The notes under the pieces are model-generated. The model saw nothing but the letters and a program-made list of their open reading frames with translations. It was not told the DNA's origin and searched no databases. This document shows, piece after piece, positions 35,989 to 44,218 of a DNA stretch of 44,367 bases. The DNA comes from [Phormidium] sp. LEGE 05292 (lineage in GTDB: Bacteria; Cyanobacteriota; Cyanobacteriia; Cyanobacteriales; Aerosakkonemataceae). The stretch lies in assembly GCF_015207735.1 (NCBI RefSeq), contig NZ_JADEWG010000044.1, positions 1 to 44,367 of the forward strand, written 5' to 3'. Position 1 is the stretch's first letter. Every line of letters starts with the position of its first letter. Made by a program: the position numbers and the translations under genes.

Positions 35989-36908
35989 ATTTAATCACAG
36001 AAAGCGATCGCACAACCACCCCCATTATCACTTCACCTCACTTAGGTTTAGTCTGCATTACCGCATCCGATAAAGTGCGTTATCGCACGATTACTCGCAA
36101 AAGATTATTACAATTAATACCCACAGAACAAATCAGGGTGTTAAGAGAATTATATGCAGAAAACTTGCGGCGATTGAATAGTGCGATCGCTTTTTGTGCA
36201 GCTAACAACATTAAATTATATCGTATTCCTTCTTCATTATTTCCCTTTTCTGATGATTCCATTGGCGAAGATGTATTAACAGAATTTGCAGAAAATCTGC
36301 GGGAAATAGGCGGACGCGCACAAAATTTAGGGATGAGAATTGTCATTCATCCCGATCAATTTGTCGTCTTAAGTTCCGACAAACCAGAAGTAATTGAAAA
36401 CAGCATTAAAATTCTCAATAATCATGGGAGAGTTTTAGATTTATTAGGTTTACCGCGTTCCCCTTGGACAGTAATGGAAATACATGGGGGAAAAAGCGAT
36501 CGCGCCGAAAGACTAATTAATGTAATTGCCAATTTACCAGAAACAATTCGTTCCAGAATCGCCTTAGAAAATGACGAATATGCCTACAGCGCCTCCGAAA
36601 TTTTCGACATTTGTCGCACCGCAAATATTCCAATGGTTTTTGATGCTCATCATCATATAATCCACGAAAAAGTTGATAGTTACGACCATCCTAGTGTAGC
36701 TGAAATGTTAGCCAAAGCCCAGACAACTTGGCCTAAACCAGAATGGCAATTAGTTCATATTTCTAACGGCAAAGAATCTTTCAACGATCAACAACACAGC
36801 GATTTAATCACAGTAATGCCAACTGCTTATAAATCAGCACCTTGGATCGAAGTAGAAGCAAAACTCAAAGAACAAGCGATCGAAAAATTACGCCAAGAAT
36901 GGTTATAG
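35985..36908 (+). CDS. uvsE: UV damage endonuclease UvsE
   Basis: 307 residues, full length for bacterial UvsE/UVDE. It has a TIM-barrel fold with a metal cluster. LGLVCITASDKVRYRTITRK is the typical start. The metal-binding His, Glu and Asp residues are in VIHPDQFVVLSS, MEIHGGK, ALENDEYAY and VFDAHHH. The enzyme nicks DNA 5' to cyclobutane dimers, 6-4 photoproducts and abasic sites, starting an excision pathway separate from UvrABC. Last gene of the DUF2945-DUF3140-NTF2-uvsE operon. It is followed by a compound hairpin repeat. Confidence 0.95.
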   Translation: MNLITESDRTTTPIITSPHLGLVCITASDKVRYRTITRKRLLQLIPTEQIRVLRELYAENLRRLNSAIAFCAANNIKLYRIPSSLFPFSDDSIGEDVLTEFAENLREIGGRAQNLGMRIVIHPDQFVVLSSDKPEVIENSIKILNNHGRVLDLLGLPRSPWTVMEIHGGKSDRAERLINVIANLPETIRSRIALENDEYAYSASEIFDICRTANIPMVFDAHHHIIHEKVDSYDHPSVAEMLAKAQTTWPKPEWQLVHISNGKESFNDQQHSDLITVMPTAYKSAPWIEVEAKLKEQAIEKLRQEWL

Positions 36909-36918
36909 TTATTTAGTC

Positions 36919-37049
36919 CGTTGTAACGACTTCAGTCGTTGTCCGTTGTGGCGACTAGCGCTAACGCGCCGCTATCGCTAACAGTCGTCTCCTTTCTAAA
37001 TAAGAACACTGAAGTGTTTACAACCTAAGAACACTGAAGTGTTCACAAC
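36919..37049. repeat. Compound dispersed hairpin repeat
   Basis: GTTGTAACGACTTCAGTCGT at the left, a GC-rich palindromic core (TAGCGCTAACGCGCCGCTA), and two copies of GAACACTGAAGTGTTYACAAC at the right. It belongs to the same family as 18322-18368 and 26913-26978. The right end overlaps the last codons and stop of the glutamine amidotransferase gene. Confidence 0.82.
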
Positions 37050-37822
37050 AGACCGATTTCTTTTAGCATACCATCCTGAAAAACTAACAATTCTCCCGGT
37101 TTAAGTTGCGTCCAAACCTCATTATCAGTCAAAGGAGTAGTCGCAATAATTGCCACTCGATCGTTCGGAGTCGTCAACTTTTGAAAATCCACCGTCACAT
37201 CTTGATCGATTAAATGAGCAGCAGCAAAAGGCGCTTTACGTACAATGTACCAAAGATTAGTCGAACAATGAGCAAAAAAATCGAAACCATCAGAAAGTAA
37301 ATAATTAAAAGTTCCCTTTTGGGCCAAACTTGCCGTCACTTCCTTTAAAACCGGATAAAGTTCTGCCAGAGGTGGTTTAACTTTCGGAAAATGCGATCGC
37401 AACCTATTCAAAATCAAACAAAAAGCTTTCTCACTATCAGTCTGTCCAACTGCACGATAAAACCCTTCATTTTCGGGATCAAAATCTGGTAAATTCCCAT
37501 TATGAGCAAACACCCAATATCTCCCCCAAAGTTCCCGTCGGAAAGGATGACAATTTTCTAATGCAACTTCCCCTTGCGTCGCTTTCCGAATATGAGCAAT
37601 TACATGAGTAGAACGGATAGGATAACACCTTACCACATCAGCAATTGGCGAAGCGATCGCAGGTTTAGCATCTAAAAAAATGCGACATCCCAAACTTTCA
37701 AAAAAAGCAATTCCCCAACCATCTTGGTGAGTATCTGTTCTCCCCCCTCTTGCAGAAAACCCTTCAAAGGAAAAACAGATATCAGTCGGTACATTGCAAT
37801 TCATTCCCAAGAGTTGACACAT
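37043..37822 (-). CDS. Class II glutamine amidotransferase (YafJ-like)
   Basis: 259 residues. The protein starts MCQLLGMN, so Cys2 becomes the N-terminal nucleophile. RGGRTDTHQDGWGIAFFE and HIRKATQGEVALENCHPF are typical of the YafJ/EgtC-like GATase_4 group. It hydrolyses glutamine or a gamma-glutamyl amide; the real substrate is unknown. It is a stand-alone domain with no synthetase partner nearby. The stop codon lies within a dispersed repeat, so the original C-terminus may have been slightly different. Confidence 0.88.
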   Translation of the reverse strand: MCQLLGMNCNVPTDICFSFEGFSARGGRTDTHQDGWGIAFFESLGCRIFLDAKPAIASPIADVVRCYPIRSTHVIAHIRKATQGEVALENCHPFRRELWGRYWVFAHNGNLPDFDPENEGFYRAVGQTDSEKAFCLILNRLRSHFPKVKPPLAELYPVLKEVTASLAQKGTFNYLLSDGFDFFAHCSTNLWYIVRKAPFAAAHLIDQDVTVDFQKLTTPNDRVAIIATTPLTDNEVWTQLKPGELLVFQDGMLKEIGLL

Positions 37823-37921
37823 AGTAACTGGTGATTGGGGACTTGGTACTGGGTTCTGGGTAAAATTTTACCCTGTTCCTTTTACCTAATATTTACTTTT
37901 TCTTTCCTTAAACATTTTTTA

Positions 37922-37995
37922 CCTTCTGCCTATCTTCCCTCCTGCCTTCTGTCCTTCTGTCCTTCTGTCCTTCTGCCTTCTGCCTTCTGCCTTCC
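37922..37995. repeat. CCTTCTG/TCCTTCTG tandem repeats
   Basis: About ten heptamer or octamer units in the gap between the amidotransferase gene and the PLP enzyme gene, ending a few bases from the stop codon at 37998. Confidence 0.88.
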
Positions 37996-37997
37996 CT

Positions 37998-39242
37998 TTA
38001 AGCAGGTCCGATCGCATCAATCGCCGCCTCAAGTGCGATCGCCACATGAGTCCAATGTGTCCCACCCTGACAATAAACAATGTAAGGTTCTCTTAATGGC
38101 CCATCTGCGGAAAATTCCAAAGTACTACCTTCGATAAACGTACCACCAGCCATGACCACCTGACTTTCATAACCGGGCATATCCCAAGGTACAGGTTCCA
38201 CATAAGAATCGATCGGGGAATATTGCTGAATCACCTTACAAAAAGCAATCAACTTTTGGGCCGAACCCAATTTAATCGCTTGAATCACATCCCGTCTAGG
38301 TGCTAAAGCAGGAGGATTCACCGGATAACCCAACTTGTCAAACACATAACCAGTCAAATAAGTTCCCTTCATCGCCTCCCCAACCATTTGGGGTGCTAAA
38401 AACAAACCTTGAAACAGCAAACGGTTTTGGTCAAAAGTTGCACCCCCCGCACTGCCAATTCCGGGGGCTGTGAGGCGACAAGCCGCCGCTTCCACCAAAT
38501 CAGCCCGACCAGCGACGTAACCCCCCGCCGTGACCACTGTACCCCCCGGATTTTTAATCAGTGACCCGGCTATTAAGTCAGCACCCACATGACTAGGTTC
38601 TTGGGTTTCGATAAACTCGCCGTAACAGTTATCGACAAAGCAAACTGTGTTGGGGTTTTGCTGCTTCACAAGATAGATAATCTTCTCAATTTCCTCAATA
38701 GAGAGGCTAGAACGCCAAGAATAGCCACAAGATCGCTGGATCAAGACCAGGCGCGTTTTTTCACCTACCGCACGGGAGAGAGCTTCCCAATCCACATTTC
38801 CTTCTTTTGTCAGAGGTAATTCTCGGTATTTAATGCCAAATTCAATAAGTGATCCTTGACCCTCACCGCGCAAGCCAATTACTTCTTCGAGAGTGTCGTA
38901 GGGAGAACCGACGACAGCCAGCATTTCGTCACCGGGACGCAGGACACCGAACAAGGCACAAGCGATCGCATGAGTACCGGAAACAAACTGCACTCTTACC
39001 GCCGCAGCTTGGGCACCCATGACATCCGCGAACACCTTGTCTAAGATTTCCCGCCCCAAATCATCATGTCCATAGCCGGAAACACCTGCAAAGTGATGGG
39101 CTCCGACGCGATGACGACGAAAGGCTGCTAAGACTCTTTTGAGATTTTGCTTGACCTGAGCGTCAATTCCAGAAAAAATCGGAAATAGTGCCTGTTCTGC
39201 TTCAAGCAGCTTAAGAGAGCTGTTCATTAATTCCTCATTCAC
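37998..39242 (-). CDS. PLP-dependent methionine gamma-lyase/aluminium resistance family protein
   Basis: 414 residues, matching the PLP-dependent family annotated as aluminium resistance protein or methionine gamma-lyase family. HHFAGVSGYGHDD and VRVQFVSGTHAIACALFGVL form the N-terminal block. The PLP lysine is in GSLIKNPGGTVV. The GGTFIEGSTLEFSADGPLREPY segment near the C-terminus is diagnostic. The true reaction is not established for most members; a C-S lyase is expected. It is on the same strand as the amidotransferase gene. Confidence 0.88.
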   Translation of the reverse strand: MNEELMNSSLKLLEAEQALFPIFSGIDAQVKQNLKRVLAAFRRHRVGAHHFAGVSGYGHDDLGREILDKVFADVMGAQAAAVRVQFVSGTHAIACALFGVLRPGDEMLAVVGSPYDTLEEVIGLRGEGQGSLIEFGIKYRELPLTKEGNVDWEALSRAVGEKTRLVLIQRSCGYSWRSSLSIEEIEKIIYLVKQQNPNTVCFVDNCYGEFIETQEPSHVGADLIAGSLIKNPGGTVVTAGGYVAGRADLVEAAACRLTAPGIGSAGGATFDQNRLLFQGLFLAPQMVGEAMKGTYLTGYVFDKLGYPVNPPALAPRRDVIQAIKLGSAQKLIAFCKVIQQYSPIDSYVEPVPWDMPGYESQVVMAGGTFIEGSTLEFSADGPLREPYIVYCQGGTHWTHVAIALEAAIDAIGPA

Positions 39243-39307
39243 GATATAGGTATGCGGATTTTAAGACCGCGCAGATTGGGTTAGACAATTCGTTTTAAGG
39301 TTCCTGC

Positions 39308-40120
39308 ATGACAATTGCAAGCTCAACTCAACTTCGTCCCAATACTTCCCATGCAATTGGTTTATTGGTGGTTCACTTTGGAGCATTATTTGCTCTACTT
39401 CCCAGTAATTTCAGTTGGGCTGCTATCGGCTTGGCTGTCTTCCTACACTGGGTTACAGGAGGCTTGGGCATTACTCTAGGCTGGCATCGTTTATTGTCCC
39501 ACCGGAGTTTTCAAACTCCAAAGTGGTTGGAGTACTTTTTAGCTTTCTGCGGAGTACTTGCCTGCCAAGGAGGAATAATCGATTGGGTTGGTTTACACCG
39601 CCTGCATCATCTCCATTCCGATCAAGAACCCGATCCTCATGATTCAAATCGAGGTTTTTGGTGGAGTCATATCGGCTGGATGTTATTTGATAGTCCAGCT
39701 AACGCCGATATACCTAGATTTACGAAAGATCTTGCCGAAGACCCAGTTTATCAGTTTTTCCAAAAATACTTTGTGTTGTTACAGGTAATACTGGGAATTG
39801 GTCTCTACCTTTTAGGTGGCTGGCCTTTTGTAGTTTGGGGCGTTTTTGTCCGGTTGATGGCAGTATTTCATTGTACTTGGTTTGTCAATAGTGCTACTCA
39901 CAAGTTTGGGTATCGTACTTATGAATCTGGCGATCGCTCAACCAACTGCTGGTGGGTAGCATTAGTCACCTACGGCGAAGGTTGGCACAACAATCACCAT
40001 GCCTTTCAATATTCTGCCCGTCACGGTTTACAGTGGTGGGAATTCGACATGACATGGATGACTATTCAAGTCCTGCAATTCCTTGGTTTAGCCCAGAATG
40101 TCAAACTCGCGCAGAAGTAG
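39308..40120 (+). CDS. desC: Acyl-lipid delta-9 desaturase (DesC type)
   Basis: 270 residues, the usual length of cyanobacterial DesC. Three histidine boxes bind the di-iron centre: HRLLSH (about 61-66), HRLHH (about 98-102) and HNNHH (about 227-231). Four hydrophobic stretches fit the membrane fold. It puts the first double bond in fatty acids bound to glycerolipids, using ferredoxin, and is the entry to cold-adaptive unsaturation. It diverges from the PLP enzyme gene with 65 bases between them. Confidence 0.92.
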   Translation: MTIASSTQLRPNTSHAIGLLVVHFGALFALLPSNFSWAAIGLAVFLHWVTGGLGITLGWHRLLSHRSFQTPKWLEYFLAFCGVLACQGGIIDWVGLHRLHHLHSDQEPDPHDSNRGFWWSHIGWMLFDSPANADIPRFTKDLAEDPVYQFFQKYFVLLQVILGIGLYLLGGWPFVVWGVFVRLMAVFHCTWFVNSATHKFGYRTYESGDRSTNCWWVALVTYGEGWHNNHHAFQYSARHGLQWWEFDMTWMTIQVLQFLGLAQNVKLAQK

Positions 40121-40230
40121 GCAGAGGAGATGGGGAGATGGGAGGACAAGGGGACAAGGTGAATTTTTCTACTTCTGCCTTGGAGCCTTTCTTCCCTTCT
40201 GCCTTCTGCCTTCTGCCTTGGAGCCTTCTG
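40121..40230. repeat. Mixed short tandem repeats
   Basis: GGGGAGAT/GGGACAAG units (40126-40158) and CCTTCTG units (40192-40230) fill the gap between the convergent desaturase and ProA-like genes. The ProA-like stop codon (40231-40233) directly follows the last heptamer. Confidence 0.85.
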
Positions 40231-41502
40231 CTAAAATCTGCCATTTCCCTGTACGATGTGTTTCAGCGTGGTCAGGGCTTCCATGCTAATTAAGCCTCGG
40301 CGCTGTCCTTTTTGGTTAGACATTCCGAGAAAGATAGCGTCTCCTCTTCCTGGATTGCGCGAAAATCTGGGACTAGCGTTAATGTAAGTTGAGGCACTGT
40401 TGACACCCAAGGCAAATTGGCGGCTTTCTTGGTACGATTCGGTAACTATACAGTCGGCATGACCGCTGCTGTATTGGTTAATCCAAGCGATCGCACCTTC
40501 CAAACTATCCACCAATTTAAAAGCTACTGTCTTAGTCAGGTAAGATTCACTCCATTCCGAATCATTGGTGCTTCTCAACTCAGGAAACTCTGCCACTAAA
40601 TTGCTATCGCCTTTTAAAGTAAAGCCCTTTTCCTTCAAGCTATTAAATAGGGTGACTAAGGAAGAGGGTTTTTGATTGGGATGAATTAAAACTTTTTCGA
40701 TCGCATTTACCGGATCGGGCTCACTTTGATGACTATCCATAATCATCCAACGAGCTACTTCCAAGCTACCCGAAGGCGACCAAAATAGATAACAATTACC
40801 CATTCCTGACTTTAAAACTGGTGCAGTTGATTGGCGTACTACCTGCTGCACTAAACTCGGACGACCGTAGGGGATAATTAAATTAATGTAGCGATCGAGA
40901 GTAATTAAATCTCGCAAAGAACCGCCTTGATCGGTAGGCAAAAGTTCCAAGCTGCCCTCTGGTATCCCCACTCCCTGCAATGCCGACTGCAAAGCTTGAG
41001 TAATGACACCATTGGAATGACTCGCCTCACTTCCACCCCGAAGAATTAAAGTATTTCCCGTTTTCATACATAAGCCAGCTGCGATCGCACCCAATTCGGG
41101 AAACGCCTCATAAACTAAAGCTATTACCCCCAAAGGCATCAACTGACAGTAAGTTTGGGAATGTTCCAACTGATAAGCCGCCGTCATTACCCGCCGCATC
41201 GGATCGGGTAATTCCCCTAACCTTTGCAGCATTTGGATCGTAGTTTGCAATCGTTCCGGTGTCAGTTTTAACCACTCTAAAATTAATTCTGGTATTGCCA
41301 TTTCCCGACTTGCTTCCAAGTCTAAGGTATTGGCTTCCAAAATCTCGTCAGAGGAACTTTTTAGTGCTTGTGCCATTGCTTGCACGGCACGCGAGCGATC
41401 GACTCCTTTGATGGTACCCAGAGCCAAAGAAGCGTGATAGGCTCTCTGAACTGTCGCCATCAAATTTGGATTCACAGAAGCATCAAACGTTTCGGTGGTC
41501 AT
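40231..41502 (-). CDS. ProA (gamma-glutamyl phosphate reductase) paralogue lacking the catalytic Cys
   Basis: 423 residues with the full aldehyde-dehydrogenase-like fold of ProA (MPLGVIALVYEAFPELGAIA, KTGNTLILRGGSEA, GMGNCYLFW). In active ProA the nucleophile lies in the motif CNAxE before LLVH. Here the same place reads DPVNAIEKVLIHP, so Val265 replaces Cys. The GNCH motif is GNCY, and RPNVT is changed to FPELG. The protein is therefore probably not a working glutamate-5-semialdehyde dehydrogenase; a true proA should exist elsewhere in the genome. It starts four bases after a zinc-ribbon membrane protein gene, so the two form an operon. Confidence 0.85.
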   Translation of the reverse strand: MTTETFDASVNPNLMATVQRAYHASLALGTIKGVDRSRAVQAMAQALKSSSDEILEANTLDLEASREMAIPELILEWLKLTPERLQTTIQMLQRLGELPDPMRRVMTAAYQLEHSQTYCQLMPLGVIALVYEAFPELGAIAAGLCMKTGNTLILRGGSEASHSNGVITQALQSALQGVGIPEGSLELLPTDQGGSLRDLITLDRYINLIIPYGRPSLVQQVVRQSTAPVLKSGMGNCYLFWSPSGSLEVARWMIMDSHQSEPDPVNAIEKVLIHPNQKPSSLVTLFNSLKEKGFTLKGDSNLVAEFPELRSTNDSEWSESYLTKTVAFKLVDSLEGAIAWINQYSSGHADCIVTESYQESRQFALGVNSASTYINASPRFSRNPGRGDAIFLGMSNQKGQRRGLISMEALTTLKHIVQGNGRF

Positions 41503-41506
41503 AAAG

Positions 41507-41917
41507 CTAACGTCTGTAAGCTAGCCAGTACATCAGGACTATCAACATCAACGCCACCACTGCTCCCATGATAAACCCAATGATGATGTGAGGTTCTTTT
41601 GGTAATTTGGGAGCCAAGAACAGTCCCACCACAAACACTACCACAATAATTAACAGCGCCACAGGTAGGTAACTGTCTCTGATCCGGGGATAGGCTTTAC
41701 TCCACCTATTACCTGTCCAGTTCCAAGCTCTTTTGTAGGGATAGGTCGTCGAGAGTTGTTCGATCGCGTGACCATTATCCTCCACTACAAATATTTGCTG
41801 ACATTTATTGCAGCCAAAGGCTTCTGTCAGGACGATGGGCATCAGTCGTCCCCTTCGTCCACAGGGACAGGGATAATCACTATTTAAATCTATCTTTTGG
41901 GCTTTTGGAGATGGCAC
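41507..41917 (-). CDS. Zinc-ribbon protein with two C-terminal transmembrane helices
   Basis: 136 residues. The N-terminal half has a likely zinc site (CPCG at 17-20, CNKC at 36-39), followed by two transmembrane helices (about 83-103 and 110-132). I know similar unnamed proteins in other cyanobacteria but no function. It stands four bases ahead of the ProA-like gene on the same strand, so the two are almost surely cotranscribed. Confidence 0.75.
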   Translation of the reverse strand: MPSPKAQKIDLNSDYPCPCGRRGRLMPIVLTEAFGCNKCQQIFVVEDNGHAIEQLSTTYPYKRAWNWTGNRWSKAYPRIRDSYLPVALLIIVVVFVVGLFLAPKLPKEPHIIIGFIMGAVVALMLIVLMYWLAYRR

Positions 41918-42213
41918 AAGCGGTCTTATATCAAACCGAGTTTATCCAATGGTTACTATAAACATTCAAGTCACGAACAATTTATTATATGGTATTTTCA
42001 CCATTTTTTAACTGCTCTTGATTTAATAAAGTTTAAAAGCTAATTACTGTCTTGAATTCTAGCACTCTTAACAGAATTGTTGCTTTCTTGTACTTATGGT
42101 GGTAAACAGGAGTGCAAGAGGATTTGCGATTGGGGATGGGGATTCCCGATCGAGCTTTTGAGGAATTAATCAGGTTTACCGAATACCATAAGTTATGAGA
42201 GAGCCAAGATTTA
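41918..42213. other. Intergenic region with a 32-bp dispersed repeat
   Basis: No gene visible. It holds the second copy of the 32-bp repeat (42087-42118; copy 1 at 20427-20458). The left part should contain the promoter of the zinc-ribbon gene. Confidence 0.5.
42087..42118 (+). repeat. 32-bp dispersed repeat, copy 2
   Basis: It starts CTTGTACTTATGGTGG and ends GAGTGCAAG, 29 of 32 positions identical with the copy at 20427-20458. Confidence 0.75.
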
Positions 42214-43017
42214 TCAATGCAAAGGTTTGATTTCCTTAAGTAGCACCCCAGATGGAATCTGGACAATCTGACCCAGTAATTGAGAAAGGCGTTCCAACAG
42301 CAGAGATTGGGCGGAGTGCAAGAAGAAATGATCGCCAGGAAACATCTCCAGTGAGAAAGCAGAATTTGTTTGTTCTCGCCAAGGCTCTAGATCTAAGGCA
42401 TTCGCTTTCCAATCCTCTAATCCACCAAAAGCCGTAATCGGACAATCTAGAGGTAATTCGGGAGTGTAGGAGTAAGTTTCCACTACTGAAAAATCGGCTC
42501 GGAGAGTAGGAAGTAACAGTTCCATCAATTCCGCATTTTCTAGTACGGCTTTCGGTGTACCGTTATAGCGTCGCAGTTCCTCCAGAAATTCCGAGTCTGG
42601 TAGAGCGCGAATAGGTGGATGGCGATCCCGAAGTTGCGGAGCACGCTGTCCCGAAACAAACAGGTGTAATGGGCTTTGGTTATAATCTTTGCGGAGTAGC
42701 CGCGCCAGTTCAAAGCTAACAAATGCGCCCATACTGTGTCCGAAGAAAGCGAAGGGTTTACTCAGGTTAGGCAAGATGGCTGGGGTGAGAGCCTGAATCA
42801 ATGGTTCAATGTGAGTAAAGGGAGTTTCTCGCGGTCGAAAGCTACGTCCAGGAAGTTCGATCGCACAAAGCTCAACAGTTGATGGCAAATCATCCCACCA
42901 AGAACGAAAGCTCAAAGCCGCACCCCCGGCATAGTGGAAGCAGAATAGTCGTAATTTTGCCTCTGGATTAGGTTTGGGATATTTTACCCAGGAGTTAGCA
43001 TTTGGGGGCTGATACAT
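42214..43017 (-). CDS. Type II thioesterase (alpha/beta hydrolase)
   Basis: 267 residues from the ATG at 43017; a TTG eight codons upstream (43041) is less likely. LFCFHYAGGAALSFRSW is the family start. The catalytic triad is Ser in FGHSMGA, Asp in GGLEDWKA and His in PGDHFFLH. Type II thioesterases free stalled acyl groups from carrier proteins of NRPS/PKS lines. No such synthase is in the window, so its partner is elsewhere or outside. A tRNA gene lies upstream of it. Confidence 0.9.
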   Translation of the reverse strand: MYQPPNANSWVKYPKPNPEAKLRLFCFHYAGGAALSFRSWWDDLPSTVELCAIELPGRSFRPRETPFTHIEPLIQALTPAILPNLSKPFAFFGHSMGAFVSFELARLLRKDYNQSPLHLFVSGQRAPQLRDRHPPIRALPDSEFLEELRRYNGTPKAVLENAELMELLLPTLRADFSVVETYSYTPELPLDCPITAFGGLEDWKANALDLEPWREQTNSAFSLEMFPGDHFFLHSAQSLLLERLSQLLGQIVQIPSGVLLKEIKPLH

Positions 43018-43167
43018 GGTTTCGTAGCTTTCACCTTGCAATTAAGTTTCTCGATTAGGGGATTTTAACCTGTTTTTTGCCACCCCCCTTGTCGTCAAAT
43101 AACAATGGTATTTCTGCACTAAAACTTAGCTATACTTAAGATTGGTATTAAAATGACTTAATTTTTA

Positions 43168-43239
43168 AGCGGGCAACGCGATTCGAACGCGCGACATTCA
43201 CCTTGGCAAGGTGACGCTCTACCGCTGAGCTATGCCCGC
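43168..43239 (-). tRNA. tRNA-Gly (GCC)
   Basis: 72 bases on the minus strand. The acceptor stem is GCGGGCA / TGCCCGC with discriminator U, the D arm GCTCAGCGGTAGAGC, the anticodon stem TCACC / GGTGA with loop TTGCCAA (anticodon GCC), and the T arm GCGCG / CGCGT with loop TTCGAAT. The 3' CCA is not encoded. No integrase or duplicated tRNA end lies next to it. Confidence 0.97.
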
Positions 43240-43325
43240 AACCTCTTGACTTTTACTAGTATGTCAGAAAAATCTAGGGTTGTCAACTAAAAATGGATAA
43301 AATTTTTAGCTGATGCTGAGATGAA

Positions 43326-43916
43326 CTACTCTAGCTCTGCTGAGGAGTTGGGAACGATCGCATTTTTCAATGCCGCAGGTAACGGTTGGGTAGCGGCTGG
43401 CCCAACAACCTTACTGCTGTAGGCTTCCATATCCCCATTACCCTTAATTTGACGCATCAAACTAGCCATTTCCAAAGCATTCATTGCATAATTCCAGCCA
43501 TGATTACTTTTAATTCCTGCCCGTTCTAGAGCTTGCTGCATATTGTCTGCTGTAATAATGCCAAAAATTACTGGTACTCCTGTTTGAAATCCAGCAGCAG
43601 CAATACCTTTCGCCACTTCAGCCGCTACATAATCAAAGTGAGGTGTTTGACCTCGAATCACAGCACCCAAGCAAATCACCGCATCATAGCGCCCGCTGAG
43701 TGCCATTTGGCGAGCTACCAAAGACACCTCGAAACAGCCTGGTACCCAAACGTAATCTACCTGAGTGCCATGAAGATCAGTATCGATGCCGTGACGTTTC
43801 AGACAATCTTGACATCCCTCCAAAAGCTTACCTGTCACTAAGTCATTAAAACGACCAATGACAATCCCAAACTTTAGGGTTTCTGTCTGAGTAAACGTTC
43901 CCTCAAAAACTGCCAT
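43326..43916 (-). CDS. ribH: 6,7-dimethyl-8-ribityllumazine synthase
   Basis: 196 residues, with a longer C-terminal tail than the usual 155-160 residues. It joins 5-amino-6-ribitylaminouracil with dihydroxybutanone phosphate, the next-to-last step of riboflavin synthesis. Family motifs are [39 protein letters not shown] (catalytic His) and [17 protein letters not shown]. The tail after residue 155 ([13 protein letters not shown] and beyond) is Ala-rich and not needed for the fold. psbZ lies directly upstream on the same strand, an order I recall from other cyanobacteria. Confidence 0.96.
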   Translation of the reverse strand: MAVFEGTFTQTETLKFGIVIGRFNDLVTGKLLEGCQDCLKRHGIDTDLHGTQVDYVWVPGCFEVSLVARQMALSGRYDAVICLGAVIRGQTPHFDYVAAEVAKGIAAAGFQTGVPVIFGIITADNMQQALERAGIKSNHGWNYAMNALEMASLMRQIKGNGDMEAYSSKVVGPAATQPLPAALKNAIVPNSSAELE

Positions 43917-44029
43917 GTCAATTTTTTCGTGTCATTTGTCAATTGTTCTTTGTCCATTCTCTCAAAGCCAATGACTTATGAACTACTGAGCAATGAATTT
44001 TTGACTTAATGACTAATTATTGACTCAGC

Positions 44030-44218
44030 TTAGACCACGAAGGAACTTAACGCAGCTACTACCAATACTAAAGCCACCCACAAACCTGAACCCAAAAACA
44101 GCAATCTTTTGGATTGATCCCAATTTTGGGGTGAGGCGTATGCCACTGGTACCCAAACTACTAATACGAAAGATAGTGCTACCAGAGCAAACAGCGCAAG
44201 TTGAAACAAGATTGTCAT
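44030..44218 (-). CDS. psbZ: Photosystem II protein PsbZ
   Basis: 62 residues, exactly the size of PsbZ (Ycf9), with two transmembrane helices (about 3-25 and 38-60) linked by a short lumenal or stromal loop ([11 protein letters not shown]). It starts [20 protein letters not shown], as in PsbZ of other cyanobacteria. It stabilises the CP43 side of photosystem II in the thylakoid. GGGAG lies before the ATG. It may be cotranscribed with ribH, which begins 113 bases downstream. Confidence 0.96.
   Translation of the reverse strand: MTILFQLALFALVALSFVLVVWVPVAYASPQNWDQSKRLLFLGSGLWVALVLVVAALSSFVV

Noticed and set aside
37835-38137. 100-codon ORF on the plus strand
   Set aside because: It is mostly a translation of the CCTTCTG repeats and then runs antisense to the PLP enzyme gene.
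40098-40293. Two overlapping plus-strand ORFs after the desaturase gene
   Set aside because: They translate short tandem repeats and the 3' end of the ProA-like gene on the wrong strand.
43168-43239. tRNA-Gly as an integration site of a genomic island
   Set aside because: No integrase, no duplicated tRNA 3' end and no change in gene content are seen around it; the neighbours are a thioesterase gene and the core genes ribH and psbZ.
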